Positions 41,850 to 50,682 are shown, numbered from the stretch's first letter. The stretch is 64,000 nt of DNA from Pseudonocardia sp. C8 (GCF_014267175.1 NZ_JACMTR010000002.1:5233501-5297500), one strand, 5' to 3'. Made by a program: numbers and translations. The notes: generated from the sequence alone by a model not told the origin.

Positions 41850-43337
41850 TCACCCCGAGAACACCAGGTCGGCGGCCCGTTCCCCGATCATGACGGCGGT
41901 GGCCGCCGGCCCGCGCCGGGGCACCGACGGCAGGATCGAGGTGTCCGCGACCCGCAGGCCGTCCAGCCCGTGCACCCGCAGGTCCGCCCCGACGACGGCG
42001 TCCGGCCCGGTCCCCATCGCGGCGCTGCCGGACAGGTGCACCGACGTCGTCAACCGGCCGTGGATCCACTCGTCCAGCCGGGTGTCGTTGCCGAGCTCCC
42101 AACCGGCCGGGCCGCCGTCGTCCGGGCCGGCCCGGTCCCACCCGGCGGCCCGCAGGATCTCCGCCGCGACCCGCACCGCGGCCCGCATCCGGTGCCGGTC
42201 CGAGGGGGTGCGCAGGTAGCGGAAGTCCAGCCGCGGCGGGTCGGCCGGGTCCGGGGAGGTGATCGCGAGCATCCCGCGGCTGTCCGGGCGCTGCACCGCG
42301 CACATCAGGTGCGCCGGCCCGCCCGGGGCGAACGGGTGCGCGAACAGCAGGACCTCCAGGTCACCGGCCGGGTCGGTCCCGGAATCGAGGTTCAGCGCGG
42401 CCTGCCCGGCGACGGCGTCCGGGTGCGGGTCGGGCAGGCCGCTGCGCAGCGGCAGGAACACCGACGGGTGGTCCGACCAGCCCCGCCCGACCCCGGGCAG
42501 CTCGTGCCGCGGCGGGACGCCCGCGACGCGCAGCGTGTCCTCCGGCCCGATCCCGGAGCGCTGCAGCAGCGCCGGGGTGCCCACCGCGCCGGCGCACACG
42601 ACGACCTCGCCGGCGTGCAGCTCGGTGTCCCCGGTCCGCACGCCGTGCACCCGGCCGCGGTCGAGCAGCAGCGTGTCGGCACGCCGGTCGCCGTACACGG
42701 TCAGTGCCTCCTGCCACTCGGCGCTCCCCCACGGCGGGGGCAGGTAGGCGGCCGCCGCGCTCACCCGGCGCCCGTCGACGGCGTTGGTCGGGACGGGCCC
42801 GGCACCCGGGGGGCCGCCGGCGTTCTTGTCCGGCTCCTCCGGGTAGCCGAGCGTGGCGCAGGCCTGCAGGAACGGGTCGGTGACCGGGGCCAGCAGGTGC
42901 CCGGCCGGCCGGGAGATCCGCAGCGGGCCGTCGTCGCCGTGCACCCCGGACGTGCAGAAATCCATGTCCCGCTCGAGCCGCCGGTAGTAGGGCAGGACGT
43001 CGTCGTAGGACCAGCCGGGGACCGCCCAGTCGGCGAAGTCGGCCGGCACCGCGCGGACGAAGTAGCCGCCGTTGATCGCACCGGAGCCGCCGAGCACCCG
43101 CCCGCGCGGCACCGTGCACTCGCGGCCCTGGCACAGGGTCGCGCGGTAGGCCCAGTTGAGCACGTGTCCCGGGGTGGTGGCGGCGAGCGAGGCGATCGGC
43201 GTGGCGTCCGGCGGGACGACCACGTCCCCGGCCTCGACCAGCGCCGTGCGGACGCCCCGCGCGGCGAGCCGGCCGGCGAGCGTGCACCCGGCGGAGCCCG
43301 CGCCGACCACCACCACGTCGAAGCTGTCCGTCATCAC
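41850..43337 (-). CDS. GMC oxidoreductase, MftG-like
   Basis: 495-aa FAD-dependent GMC enzyme. It has the N-terminal FAD motif VVVVGAGSAGCTLAGRLAARG, the signature PRGRVLGGSGAINGGYFVRA (~78-97) and the C-terminal active-site His in HLSGSAAMGTG followed by SILPSVPRRGPAATAVMIGERAADL. From memory, these motifs and the length are closer to MftG, the mycofactocin-linked GMC dehydrogenase, than to choline dehydrogenase. No mftA-F genes occur in this window. The start is GTG 43337 or ATG 43334; the M18 peptidase gene starts divergently 16 bp away. Confidence 0.8.
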   Translation of the reverse strand: MMTDSFDVVVVGAGSAGCTLAGRLAARGVRTALVEAGDVVVPPDATPIASLAATTPGHVLNWAYRATLCQGRECTVPRGRVLGGSGAINGGYFVRAVPADFADWAVPGWSYDDVLPYYRRLERDMDFCTSGVHGDDGPLRISRPAGHLLAPVTDPFLQACATLGYPEEPDKNAGGPPGAGPVPTNAVDGRRVSAAAAYLPPPWGSAEWQEALTVYGDRRADTLLLDRGRVHGVRTGDTELHAGEVVVCAGAVGTPALLQRSGIGPEDTLRVAGVPPRHELPGVGRGWSDHPSVFLPLRSGLPDPHPDAVAGQAALNLDSGTDPAGDLEVLLFAHPFAPGGPAHLMCAVQRPDSRGMLAITSPDPADPPRLDFRYLRTPSDRHRMRAAVRVAAEILRAAGWDRAGPDDGGPAGWELGNDTRLDEWIHGRLTTSVHLSGSAAMGTGPDAVVGADLRVHGLDGLRVADTSILPSVPRRGPAATAVMIGERAADLVFSG

Positions 43338-43353
43338 TGCGAGGATGCCTCAT

Positions 43354-44610
43354 GTGACCGACGCAGCTCGTGACCTCGCCTCGTTCCTGACCGCGAGCCC
43401 GTCGCCGTACCACGCGGTGGCCGAGGCCGTCCGCCGGCTGAGCGCGGCCGGATTCGTCGAGCAGCCCGACGACGGGCCGTGGGCCGATGGTGCCGGTGGC
43501 CGCTACCTGGTGCGGGACGGCACGATCCTGGCCTGGTGGCAGCCGGAGGCACCCGGCGGGAAACCGCTGCGGATCTTCGCCGCGCACACCGACTCGCCCG
43601 GGTTCAAGGTCAAGCCGAACCCGGACGTCGGTGCCGCCGGGTGGCGGCAGGTCGGCGTCGAGGTCTACGGCGGCGCGCTGTGGAACTCCTGGCTGGACCG
43701 TGACCTGGGGCTGGCCGGGCGGCTGGCGCTCTACGACGGCCGGGTCGTCCCGGTCCGGGTGGACCGGCCGCTGCTGCGCATCCCGCAGCTCGCGATCCAC
43801 CTCGACCGCAACGTCAACCAGGGCCTCACCCTCGACCCGCAGCGGCACCTGCTCCCGGTCTGGGGCCTGGGCGAGCCGTCCGAGGGCGGTCTCCTCGAGT
43901 TCCTGGCCGTGGGGGCCGGCGAGTCCCCCGAGGACGTCGCGGCGCACGACCTGTTCACCTGCGACCTCACCCCGCCCGCCACGCTGGGCCGCGACGACGA
44001 GCTGCTGGCGGCGCCGCGGCTGGACAACCTGGCGTCGGTGCACGCCGGGATCACCGCGCTGGTCGAGGCGGCCGAGCAGGACCCGGACACGGTCCCGGTG
44101 TTCGTCGGGTTCGACCACGAGGAGATCGGCTCCGACACGGCGACCGGCGCGGCAGGCCCGCTGCTGGAGACGGTCCTGACCCGGCTCGCCGGCGGGTTCG
44201 ACGCCCGCGGCCCGGTGTTCGCCCGGTCCCGGTGCCTGTCCGTGGACGTCACCCACGCGGCGCACCCGAACCACCTGGACAAGCACGATCCGGACCATCT
44301 CGCGGTGCCGAACGGCGGCCCGGCGCTGAAGGTCAACGCGGTGCAGCGCTACGCCACCGACGCCCCGGGGGCGGCCGCGTGGAAGCGGGCCTGCCGCACC
44401 GCGGACGTGCCGAGCCAGGTGTTCGTCTCGAGGAACACGGTGCCCTGCGGGTCGACCGTCGGACCGATCATGGCGACCCGGCTGGGGATCCGGACGGTGG
44501 ACGTCGGCATCCCGGTGCTGTCCATGCACTCGGCCCGGGAGCTGTGCGGGGTGCACGACCCCGGCCTGCTGTGCCGGTCGGGGGTGGAGTTCCTCGCCGA
44601 CCCGGTGTGA
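43354..44610 (+). CDS. M18-family aminopeptidase
   Basis: 418-aa cytoplasmic di-zinc aminopeptidase removing acidic/neutral N-terminal residues. Metal and catalytic residues visible: His in AAHTDSPGFKVKP (~78), Asp in RLDNLASV (~224), Glu pair in DHEEIGS (~255) and His in SMHSAREL (~391). I choose GTG 43354 because GAGG sits 9 nt before it; an ATG at 43345 would be too close to that site. A housekeeping peptide-recycling enzyme. Confidence 0.92.
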   Translation: MTDAARDLASFLTASPSPYHAVAEAVRRLSAAGFVEQPDDGPWADGAGGRYLVRDGTILAWWQPEAPGGKPLRIFAAHTDSPGFKVKPNPDVGAAGWRQVGVEVYGGALWNSWLDRDLGLAGRLALYDGRVVPVRVDRPLLRIPQLAIHLDRNVNQGLTLDPQRHLLPVWGLGEPSEGGLLEFLAVGAGESPEDVAAHDLFTCDLTPPATLGRDDELLAAPRLDNLASVHAGITALVEAAEQDPDTVPVFVGFDHEEIGSDTATGAAGPLLETVLTRLAGGFDARGPVFARSRCLSVDVTHAAHPNHLDKHDPDHLAVPNGGPALKVNAVQRYATDAPGAAAWKRACRTADVPSQVFVSRNTVPCGSTVGPIMATRLGIRTVDVGIPVLSMHSARELCGVHDPGLLCRSGVEFLADPV

Positions 44611-44622
44611 GCCCGGCGCAGC

Positions 44623-45030
44623 TCAGGCGGCGATGCGGGAGCCGGGCACGTAGGCGTCGGTGTCGACGATCTGCGAGCCCAGCGGAAGCAACGACACCGG
44701 GATCAGCTTCAGGTTCGCCCAGGCCATCGGCAGGCCGATGATCGTGATAGCCAGAGCGATCGCGGTCACGACGTGCCCCAGGACCAGCCACCAGCCGAAC
44801 AGCAGGATCCACAGCACGTTGCCGATCGTGGACGCCGCGCCCGCGGTCGGGCGGCGCACGACGTCCCGGCCGAACGGCCACAGCGCGTAGAGGCCGATCC
44901 GGAACGCGGCGACACCGAACGGGATGGTGACGACCAGCAGGCAGGCGACGATCCCGGCGACCAGGTAGCCGAGGAACAGCCAGAAGCCGGAGAGCACCAG
45001 CCAGATCACGTTCAGGACGAGCCGCACCAT
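44623..45030 (-). CDS. YccF-family membrane protein
   Basis: 135-aa inner-membrane protein of the YccF family. It has paired hydrophobic segments (residues ~2-40 and 68-110) with the repeated family signature PFGVAAFRIGLYALWPFGRDVV and IIGLPMAWANLKLIPVSLLPLG. The start is ATG 45030; the function of the family is unknown. It is convergent with the M18 aminopeptidase, 12 bp apart. Confidence 0.88.
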   Translation of the reverse strand: MVRLVLNVIWLVLSGFWLFLGYLVAGIVACLLVVTIPFGVAAFRIGLYALWPFGRDVVRRPTAGAASTIGNVLWILLFGWWLVLGHVVTAIALAITIIGLPMAWANLKLIPVSLLPLGSQIVDTDAYVPGSRIAA

Positions 45031-45184
45031 GCCTCCAGGGTGCCCGTTTCGTCCGGGGCGCACTCCGGGTTCACCCCGAGATCTCTCAGGGTCGGTCCGG
45101 CCGTCGCGGACACAGCCGTACCCGGTCCCGATCCAGACGCAGCGCGTCCGAATAGGGCCCCGGATTGCGTGCCACGATCCTGGA

Positions 45185-46369
45185 ATGGACGGATCGGTGG
45201 CGATCGTCGGAGCCGGGATCGGCGGGCTGACCCTCGCCCTCTCGCTGCACGCGCGCGGGATCCCGGTGACCGTGTTCGAACGCACGGACGAGCTGCGCGA
45301 GGTCGGCGCCGCGGTGGCACTCTCGGCGAACGGGTTGCGGCCGATCGACGAGCTGGGCCTGCTCGGCCGGCTGGAGGCCGTCGCCACCCAGCCGACCGAG
45401 CTGATCCACCGCAGCTGGCGCACCCACGACCGGATCACCGCGTTCCCGGTCGGCCTCGACGGCTCCTACCGCGCCCGGTTCAAGGCCCCCTACCTGGGGG
45501 TCCACCGGGCCGAGTTCCAGCGGATCCTGTCCGGAGCCTGCCCGCCCGGGATGATCCGGCTGAGCAGCGAGGTCGTCTCCGTGACCACCGACGGCACGCT
45601 GACGCTCGCGTCCGGCGAGACGGTCCGGGCATCCGTCGTCGTCGGCGCGGACGGGGTCCACTCGCGGCTCCGCGCGCTGGTCGACCCCGACGCACGTCCG
45701 GTCTACACCGGCACGTCCGGGTTCCGCGGGATCGTCCCGGTGGGCAGCCTGCCCACGCTGCCGGACCCGGGCGCGATCCAGTTCTGGATGGGCCCGGACG
45801 CCCACCTGCTGCACTACGCCATCGGCCCGGGCGGCGAGCACGTCAACTTCCTGGCCGTGCTGGAGGGCCCCGGCACGTGGAGCGCCGGGGCCGGCCCGGC
45901 CACCGCGGACCCGGGCACGCTGGCACGGGCGTTCGAGGGGTGGGCACCGGCCGTCCGGGAGATGGTCGCGGCCGTGCCCCAGTCGGCGCAGTGGCCGCTG
46001 TACACGCTGCCGCCGCTGTCCCGCTGGACCGCGGGCCGGGTGGTCCTGCTCGGCGACGCCGCGCACACCATGCTCCCGCACCAGGGCCAGGGCGCGAACC
46101 AGGCCATCGAGGACGCCGCCGTGCTGGCCGACCTGCTCGCCACGCACGACGACCACGCGGCCGCGTTCGCCCGCTACGAGCGGCTGCGCCGCGCCCGCAC
46201 CCGGCAGGTCCAGCGCAGCTCGCTGGTCACCTCGAACCTGCTGCACCTGCCGGACGGACCGGCGGCCGCCGCCCGTGACGCGCGGCTGGCCGGGCTCGAC
46301 CCGTGGCTGGCCTGGATCCACGGCACCGACCCCCGCGCCGCGACCCGGCCGTCGGCCGTCCCGGTCTGA
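45185..46369 (+). CDS. FAD-dependent monooxygenase (salicylate-hydroxylase type)
   Basis: 394-aa group A flavoprotein monooxygenase. N-terminal dinucleotide motif AIVGAGIGGLTLALSLHARG, middle DG motif VVGADGVHSRLRALVD (~158), and GD motif VLLGDAAHTMLPHQGQGANQAIEDA (~285-310). It would hydroxylate an aromatic or terpenoid substrate with NAD(P)H and O2. The start is ATG 45185. It is followed by two small genes in the same direction (17-bp gap, then an overlap). The substrate cannot be read from the sequence. Confidence 0.9.
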   Translation: MDGSVAIVGAGIGGLTLALSLHARGIPVTVFERTDELREVGAAVALSANGLRPIDELGLLGRLEAVATQPTELIHRSWRTHDRITAFPVGLDGSYRARFKAPYLGVHRAEFQRILSGACPPGMIRLSSEVVSVTTDGTLTLASGETVRASVVVGADGVHSRLRALVDPDARPVYTGTSGFRGIVPVGSLPTLPDPGAIQFWMGPDAHLLHYAIGPGGEHVNFLAVLEGPGTWSAGAGPATADPGTLARAFEGWAPAVREMVAAVPQSAQWPLYTLPPLSRWTAGRVVLLGDAAHTMLPHQGQGANQAIEDAAVLADLLATHDDHAAAFARYERLRRARTRQVQRSSLVTSNLLHLPDGPAAAARDARLAGLDPWLAWIHGTDPRAATRPSAVPV

Positions 46370-46386
46370 GCCCGGAGGATGGGCGC

Positions 46387-46794
46387 GTGGAGTTCCCCCC
46401 GACGCGCCGGACGCCGCTCGTGCGGACCTGCCCCGACAGCGGCGAGGGCCCGTGGAACGAGCTGCTGGGCATCCTCGCGCCGGCCGGCACGCCCCCGCCT
46501 TTCGACGTCGTCGAGGAGGACCTGTTCGGCGGCTGGCCGGTCGAGCGCGTCGTCGCGGTCGCCCTCGAGGACGGGCTCGCCGGGCGGCACCGGCTGCTCT
46601 ACGTCGTCGACGAGCCGACCCTGACCGACCACGGCTTCCCGGTCGTCGCCGCGGACCTGCGCGACGAGCCCGGCCGCACCTTCCGGATCGCCGCGGCGGC
46701 CCTGGCCCGGCTGCCGGGGGACGGCCCGCCGTTCGGCGCCTTCGCCGACCATGCCGAGCTGCAACCCGACCGCGTTTTCCGAGGTTTCCCATGA
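46387..46794 (+). CDS. DUF6924-like protein of unknown function
   Basis: 135-aa acidic soluble protein. GTG 46387 has GGAGG upstream. Features: TPLVRTCPDSGEGPWNELLGIL (~8-28), VVEEDLFGGWP, VVDEPTLTDHGFPVVAADLRDEPGRTFRI and a C-terminal FRGFP. The layout resembles the DUF6924 family as I recall it. No catalytic motif is visible. It overlaps the VOC gene start by 4 bp (ATGA). Confidence 0.65.
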   Translation: MEFPPTRRTPLVRTCPDSGEGPWNELLGILAPAGTPPPFDVVEEDLFGGWPVERVVAVALEDGLAGRHRLLYVVDEPTLTDHGFPVVAADLRDEPGRTFRIAAAALARLPGDGPPFGAFADHAELQPDRVFRGFP

Positions 46795-47222
46795 GCTCGA
46801 CCGTCTGGCCGATCCTGCACTACGACGACCCGGGCGCCGCGCTGCGCTTCCTCACCGGAACGGCCGGGTTCACCGAGGTCGTGACGATCCGCGACGACGC
46901 GGGCGACGTCGTGCACGCCGAGGTCTCCTGGCCGGGCGGGGGCACGGTCCTGTTCGGCGGCACGGCACACGACGACGGCGTCCACGCCGGTCTGCGCGGC
47001 GGCGCACTGTACGTCGTCGCCTCCACCGAGACGGAGATCGACGCGGTCCACGAGCGGGTCACCGCGGCCGGCGGGACGGTTGTGCGGGCGCCGCACCGCA
47101 CGGAGTTCGCGGCGGGCGGTCCCACCTACGCCTGCACGATCGCCGACCCGGAGGGCAACCTCTGGACGTTCGGGACCTACCGGGGCGGCGGGGTCACCAA
47201 CCCCAGGTCCGGGTCGGGGTGA
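46791..47222 (+). CDS. VOC-superfamily (glyoxalase-like) protein
   Basis: 143-aa vicinal-oxygen-chelate protein with the paired beta-alpha-beta-beta-beta modules (PILHYDDPGAALRFLTGTAGFTEV; C-terminal ACTIADPEGNLWTFGTY). It starts in an ATGA overlap with the preceding gene. Some members are resistance or isomerase proteins, others antitoxin-like binding proteins. The 3' end overlaps the convergent F420-type oxidoreductase gene by 29 bp. Confidence 0.85.
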   Translation: MSSTVWPILHYDDPGAALRFLTGTAGFTEVVTIRDDAGDVVHAEVSWPGGGTVLFGGTAHDDGVHAGLRGGALYVVASTETEIDAVHERVTAAGGTVVRAPHRTEFAAGGPTYACTIADPEGNLWTFGTYRGGGVTNPRSGSG

Positions 47223-47595
47223 TCCGCACCAGGGCGTGGTAGGTGGCGTCGAAGCTCGCCCGGTCGAGCCCCACCCCGGCGTACTGCGGCTCGTACTTGT
47301 CCAGGTAGGCCGGGAACGACGACGGCACGGCCTCCTCGACGGTCGCCTTCCCGTCGACGACCCGCACGCTCGCCGCGGCGGGGTCGCTCGGGAAGGTCAC
47401 GACGACCTGCGGGTTGTGCCGGACGTGCCGGACCTTGGCCGCACCCGGTTCGCTGAACACGAGCAGGTCACCGCCCTCGTGCAGGAACCAGACGGGGCGG
47501 ATGGTGGGCCGGCCGGACGGGGTCACCGTCCCGAGCCACAGCACCTGGTCGGCCGCGCGCGCGGCGAGGGCGTCCTGGACGGTCGTGTCGCTCAT
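47194..47595 (-). CDS. PPOX-class F420-dependent oxidoreductase
   Basis: 133-aa split-barrel flavin/F420-binding protein of the pyridoxamine-phosphate-oxidase-like fold, TIGR03667-like. It shows LGTVTPSGRPTIRPVWFLHEGGDLLVFS and KVRHVRHNPQVVVTF, the typical cofactor strands. The start is ATG 47595. It likely reduces an unknown substrate with F420H2. Its start is divergent from the SRPBCC gene, while its tail overlaps the VOC gene. Confidence 0.88.
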   Translation of the reverse strand: MSDTTVQDALAARAADQVLWLGTVTPSGRPTIRPVWFLHEGGDLLVFSEPGAAKVRHVRHNPQVVVTFPSDPAAASVRVVDGKATVEEAVPSSFPAYLDKYEPQYAGVGLDRASFDATYHALVRITPTRTWGW

Positions 47596-47671
47596 GCCCC
47601 GGACGGTAGAACCTCGAGCGAGGTCGAGGTCAACGGTGTTCCCGGTGCCGCACCGTGGTTGACTCGGGGCC

Positions 47672-48124
47672 GTGACCGAGCAGCCCCCGACCGTCGTGAC
47701 GAGCAGCCGGGAGATCGCCGCGCCCGCTGAGACGATCTTCGAACTCATCGCCGATCCCGCGCAGCAGCCCCGCTGGGACGGCAACGACAACCTCGCCGAG
47801 GCCGACCGCGGACAGCGGGTCCGCGGCGTGGGGGACGTCTTCGCGACGACCCTCACGCTGGGCAGCGTCCGGGAGAACCGGGTGACCGAGTTCGCGGAGG
47901 GCCGGCTGATCGCCTGGCTGCCGTCGGAGCCGGGGAACCCGCCGCCCGGGCACCTGTGGCGCTGGGAGCTGGAGCCGCTCGACGACGGCCGGACGCTCGT
48001 CCACCACACCTACGACTGGTCCCGGCTGACCGACGAGAACCGTCTCGCCCGGGCGCGCGCGACCACACCCGAGCGCCTCCTCGCTTCCCTCGACCGGCTG
48101 GCCGAGCTCGCCGAGGCCCTGTGA
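47672..48124 (+). CDS. SRPBCC-family protein
   Basis: 150-aa START/Bet v1-like (polyketide cyclase 2) protein: begins TVVTSSREIAAPAETIFELIADPAQQPRWDG, the family hallmark, and ends with a long C-terminal helix (RARATTPERLLASLDRLAELAEAL). GTG start at 47672. Probably binds a hydrophobic ligand; no specific role is evident. Confidence 0.85.
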   Translation: MTEQPPTVVTSSREIAAPAETIFELIADPAQQPRWDGNDNLAEADRGQRVRGVGDVFATTLTLGSVRENRVTEFAEGRLIAWLPSEPGNPPPGHLWRWELEPLDDGRTLVHHTYDWSRLTDENRLARARATTPERLLASLDRLAELAEAL

Positions 48125-48144
48125 CGACGGCCGGCCGACCACTA

Positions 48145-48178
48145 TTGACGATCGACAGGTATCTATCGATACTCGATA
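48145..48178 (+). promoter_or_regulatory. leaderless promoter with operator dyad
   Basis: TTGACG (48145-48150), a 17-bp spacer and GATACT (48168-48173) form a good sigma-A-type promoter whose start point would fall on the ATG at 48180, giving a leaderless mRNA. A perfect dyad TATCGA-TAC-TCGATA (48164-48178) covers the -10 and the start region. It is the probable site of the HTH repressor encoded by the second gene. Confidence 0.7.
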
Positions 48179-48179
48179 C

Positions 48180-48647
48180 ATGTCACCTCTCGTCACCACC
48201 GCGCTGCGCGTCGCGTTGATCGTGCTCGCCCTCGGCGCGCTCGGTGCCCAGGTCGTGATCGTCGTCGCCACCGTGATGTCGGTGGCCGGAGGGCACCCGC
48301 CGTACCCGACCCTGCTGCACTCGGGGGCGGCCGTCACGGCACTCGCCTGCTTCGAGGTCGCGTTCGTCGCGATCTGGGTGCTGCTGTCGATGGTGCGCCG
48401 CGATGCGATCTTCGACGAGCGCGCGTTCCGCTGGGTTCCCGTGCTCGCCGGGGCCGGCCTGCTCGCCGCGTTCCTCGTCGGCGCGGTCTGCGCGCACGTC
48501 GGCGAGCTCGACGACGCGCCCGGCCTGGTCCTGATCGGCGGCGGCATCGGCCTGGCCGGGATCGCGTTCGCGCTGCTCATGACGGTCATGCTGGGCCTGC
48601 TGCGCAACGCCACCCGGCTGCGCCGCGAGCTCGAGCAGGTCGTGTAG
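48180..48647 (+). CDS. DUF2975 membrane protein
   Basis: 155-aa protein with four membrane helices (about residues 6-36, 48-72, 86-108 and 116-142), of the DUF2975 family. These proteins are typically encoded with a small Cro/C1-type HTH gene, as here, where the next ATG follows the stop directly. The first codon ATG 48180 lies 7 nt after the -10 box with no Shine-Dalgarno, fitting leaderless translation. Function unknown; the pair may sense a membrane signal. Confidence 0.85.
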   Translation: MSPLVTTALRVALIVLALGALGAQVVIVVATVMSVAGGHPPYPTLLHSGAAVTALACFEVAFVAIWVLLSMVRRDAIFDERAFRWVPVLAGAGLLAAFLVGAVCAHVGELDDAPGLVLIGGGIGLAGIAFALLMTVMLGLLRNATRLRRELEQVV

Positions 48648-48908
48648 ATGGCCATCGTCGTCGACATCGACGTCATGCTGGCGCGGCGCAAGATGTCGGT
48701 CGGGGAGTTCGCCGACGCCGTCGGGATCACCCCGGCCAACGTGGCCGTCCTCAAGAACGGACGGGCCAAGGCCGTCCGGTTCGCGACCCTCGACGCCGTC
48801 TGCCGCGTCCTCGGGTGCCAGCCCGGCGACATCCTGCGCTGGGTCCCCGACGGCGAGGACCCGGCCGCGCAGCAGAGCCCGGCGACCACCCACTCCCCCG
48901 GCGGGTGA
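48648..48908 (+). CDS. Cro/C1-type HTH regulator (YozG-like)
   Basis: 86-aa DNA-binding protein, HTH_26 type: MLARRKMSVGEFADAVGITPANVAVLKNGRAKAVRFATLDAVCRVLGCQPGDIL. It starts immediately after the DUF2975 stop codon. It is the likely ligand of the TATCGA/TCGATA dyad over the operon promoter, hence autoregulatory. The C terminus is short and disordered. Confidence 0.9.
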   Translation: MAIVVDIDVMLARRKMSVGEFADAVGITPANVAVLKNGRAKAVRFATLDAVCRVLGCQPGDILRWVPDGEDPAAQQSPATTHSPGG

Positions 48909-48928
48909 TCGACCGGCTCGGCCGGCGG

Positions 48929-49693
48929 TCAGTGGATGTGCGAGCCGCCGTTGACGTCGTACGTCGCCCCCGTGATGTAGCCCGACTCGGGCCGGCACAG
49001 GTACGTGATGAGGTCGGCGACGTCGGCGACCCGGCCGTTGCGGCCGACCGGGATCCCGGCGAGCAGCGCCTCCTTGCGCTCGCCCTCCAGCGCTCCCCCG
49101 GTGATGTCGGTGTCGATCAGGCCGGGGGCCACCGCGTTGACCGTGACACCCTGCGGGCCGAGCTCGCGGGCCAGTGCCCGGGCGAACCCGAGCTGGCCGG
49201 CCTTGGCCGCGGAGTAGGCGACACCGCCGAACACGCCTCCGCCCCGCTCGGCGGACACCGAGGACAGGAACACGATGCGGCCGAAGCCGCGCTCGGCCAG
49301 CCCGGGCGCGACCCGGCGGGTGACGGCGTAGGCGCCGCGGATGTTGACGGCGAACACCTTCTCCCACTCGGCGTCGGTGACCTCGAGGAAGGGCACCGGG
49401 GAGGTGATGCCGGCGTTGTTCACGAGGGCGCCGACCGGCGGGAGCTCGGCCTCGAGGACGGCGAGCGCGGCGTCCACCGACACCGGGTCGGTGACGTCGC
49501 AGGCCACGCCCACGGTCCGGACGTCGTGCGCGGTGGCGACCTCGTCGGCGGTCTCCTTCGCACCGGCCTCGTCGAGGTCGAGGACGGCGACGTTCCACCC
49601 GGCCGCGGCGAGGGTGTGGGCGGTGGCCCGGCCGATGCCGCGGCGCGACCCGGCGCCCGTGACGATCGCGGTGAGCTCGGAGGTGCGGATCAT
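48929..49693 (-). CDS. SDR oxidoreductase of the transketolase operon
   Basis: 254-aa short-chain dehydrogenase: cofactor loop TGAGSRRGIGRATA, NNAG (~92), SSVSAERGG with catalytic Ser, YSAAK (~160) and terminal DVNGGSHIH. It starts in an ATGA overlap with the preceding transketolase subunit gene, so it is the last gene of the transporter/transketolase operon. It probably oxidises an imported polyol or sugar to the ketose used by the transketolase (inference). Confidence 0.9.
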   Translation of the reverse strand: MIRTSELTAIVTGAGSRRGIGRATAHTLAAAGWNVAVLDLDEAGAKETADEVATAHDVRTVGVACDVTDPVSVDAALAVLEAELPPVGALVNNAGITSPVPFLEVTDAEWEKVFAVNIRGAYAVTRRVAPGLAERGFGRIVFLSSVSAERGGGVFGGVAYSAAKAGQLGFARALARELGPQGVTVNAVAPGLIDTDITGGALEGERKEALLAGIPVGRNGRVADVADLITYLCRPESGYITGATYDVNGGSHIH

Positions 49694-50682
49694 GCGAGGG
49701 ACTCCTTGATGCGGGCGACGATCGCGTCGGTGGACAGGCCGTAACGGTCGTGCAGGGTGGGAAGGGCTCCGGCGGCGAGGAACTCGTCGGGCAGGCCGAT
49801 CCGCCCGAGGCGGGTGCCGATGCCGGCGAGGGCGATCTCGGTGGCGACGGCCTCGCCGAGCCCGCCGATCACCGTGTGGTTCTCGCAGGTCAGCACGAGG
49901 CGGTCGGTGTCGGCGGCGGCGACGATCGCGTCCCGGTCGAGCGGCTTGATCGTCGGGACGTGCAGGACGGCGACGTCGACGTGGTCGGCCTCCAGCCGCT
50001 GCGCCGCCTGCAGCGCGCGCATGGTCATGAGCCCGGTGGAGATGAGGACGACATCGCGGCCGGTGCGCAGCTCGGCGGCCCGACCGAGCTCGAACCGGTA
50101 GTCGTACTCGTCGAGCACGGTCGGGACCTGGCCGCGGAGCAGCCGCAGGTAGGTGGGGCCGTCGTGGTCGGCGAGCGCGGGCACGGCGGCAGCGATGTCG
50201 ACCGAGTCGCACGGGTCGACGATCGTGAGGTCGGGGCAGCCGCGCAGGATCGCGAGGTCCTCGGTGGCCTGGTGGCTGGGCCCGTACCCGGTGGTCAGGC
50301 CGGGCAGCGCGCCGACGACGTTGACGTTCAGCCCGGGCTCGGCGATGTCGAGGCAGAGGAAGTCGTAGGCCCGGCGGGTCGCGAACACCGAGTAGGTGGA
50401 CGCGAACGGGACGAGCCCCACCTCGGCCAGGCCGGCCGCGGCACCGAGCATGACCTGCTCGGCCATGCCCATCTGGAAGAACCGCTCCGGGTGGGCCGCG
50501 CGGAAGACGTGCATGTCGGTGTACTTGGCGAGGTCGGCGGACAGGCCGACGATCTCGGGGCGCTCCTCGGCGAGCGCGGCGAGCGCGTGTCCGAACGGGG
50601 CGGGGCTGGTGCGCTGGCCCGGGTCGGCGAACGACGCGATCATCGCCGAGGTGGTCAGGCGGGGCTTCGCGGACGTGGTCAT
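49690..50682 (-). CDS. transketolase C-terminal subunit
   Basis: 330-aa protein covering the pyrimidine-binding and C-terminal domains of transketolase. The ThDP-activating Glu is in QMGMAEQVMLGAAAG (~85); the C-terminal domain shows LTCENHTVIGGLGEAVA. It starts in an ATGA overlap with the N-terminal subunit gene and ends in one with the SDR, so all three are translationally coupled. Together with the N subunit it forms a two-polypeptide transketolase moving two-carbon units between sugar phosphates. Confidence 0.9.
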   Translation of the reverse strand: MTTSAKPRLTTSAMIASFADPGQRTSPAPFGHALAALAEERPEIVGLSADLAKYTDMHVFRAAHPERFFQMGMAEQVMLGAAAGLAEVGLVPFASTYSVFATRRAYDFLCLDIAEPGLNVNVVGALPGLTTGYGPSHQATEDLAILRGCPDLTIVDPCDSVDIAAAVPALADHDGPTYLRLLRGQVPTVLDEYDYRFELGRAAELRTGRDVVLISTGLMTMRALQAAQRLEADHVDVAVLHVPTIKPLDRDAIVAAADTDRLVLTCENHTVIGGLGEAVATEIALAGIGTRLGRIGLPDEFLAAGALPTLHDRYGLSTDAIVARIKESLA

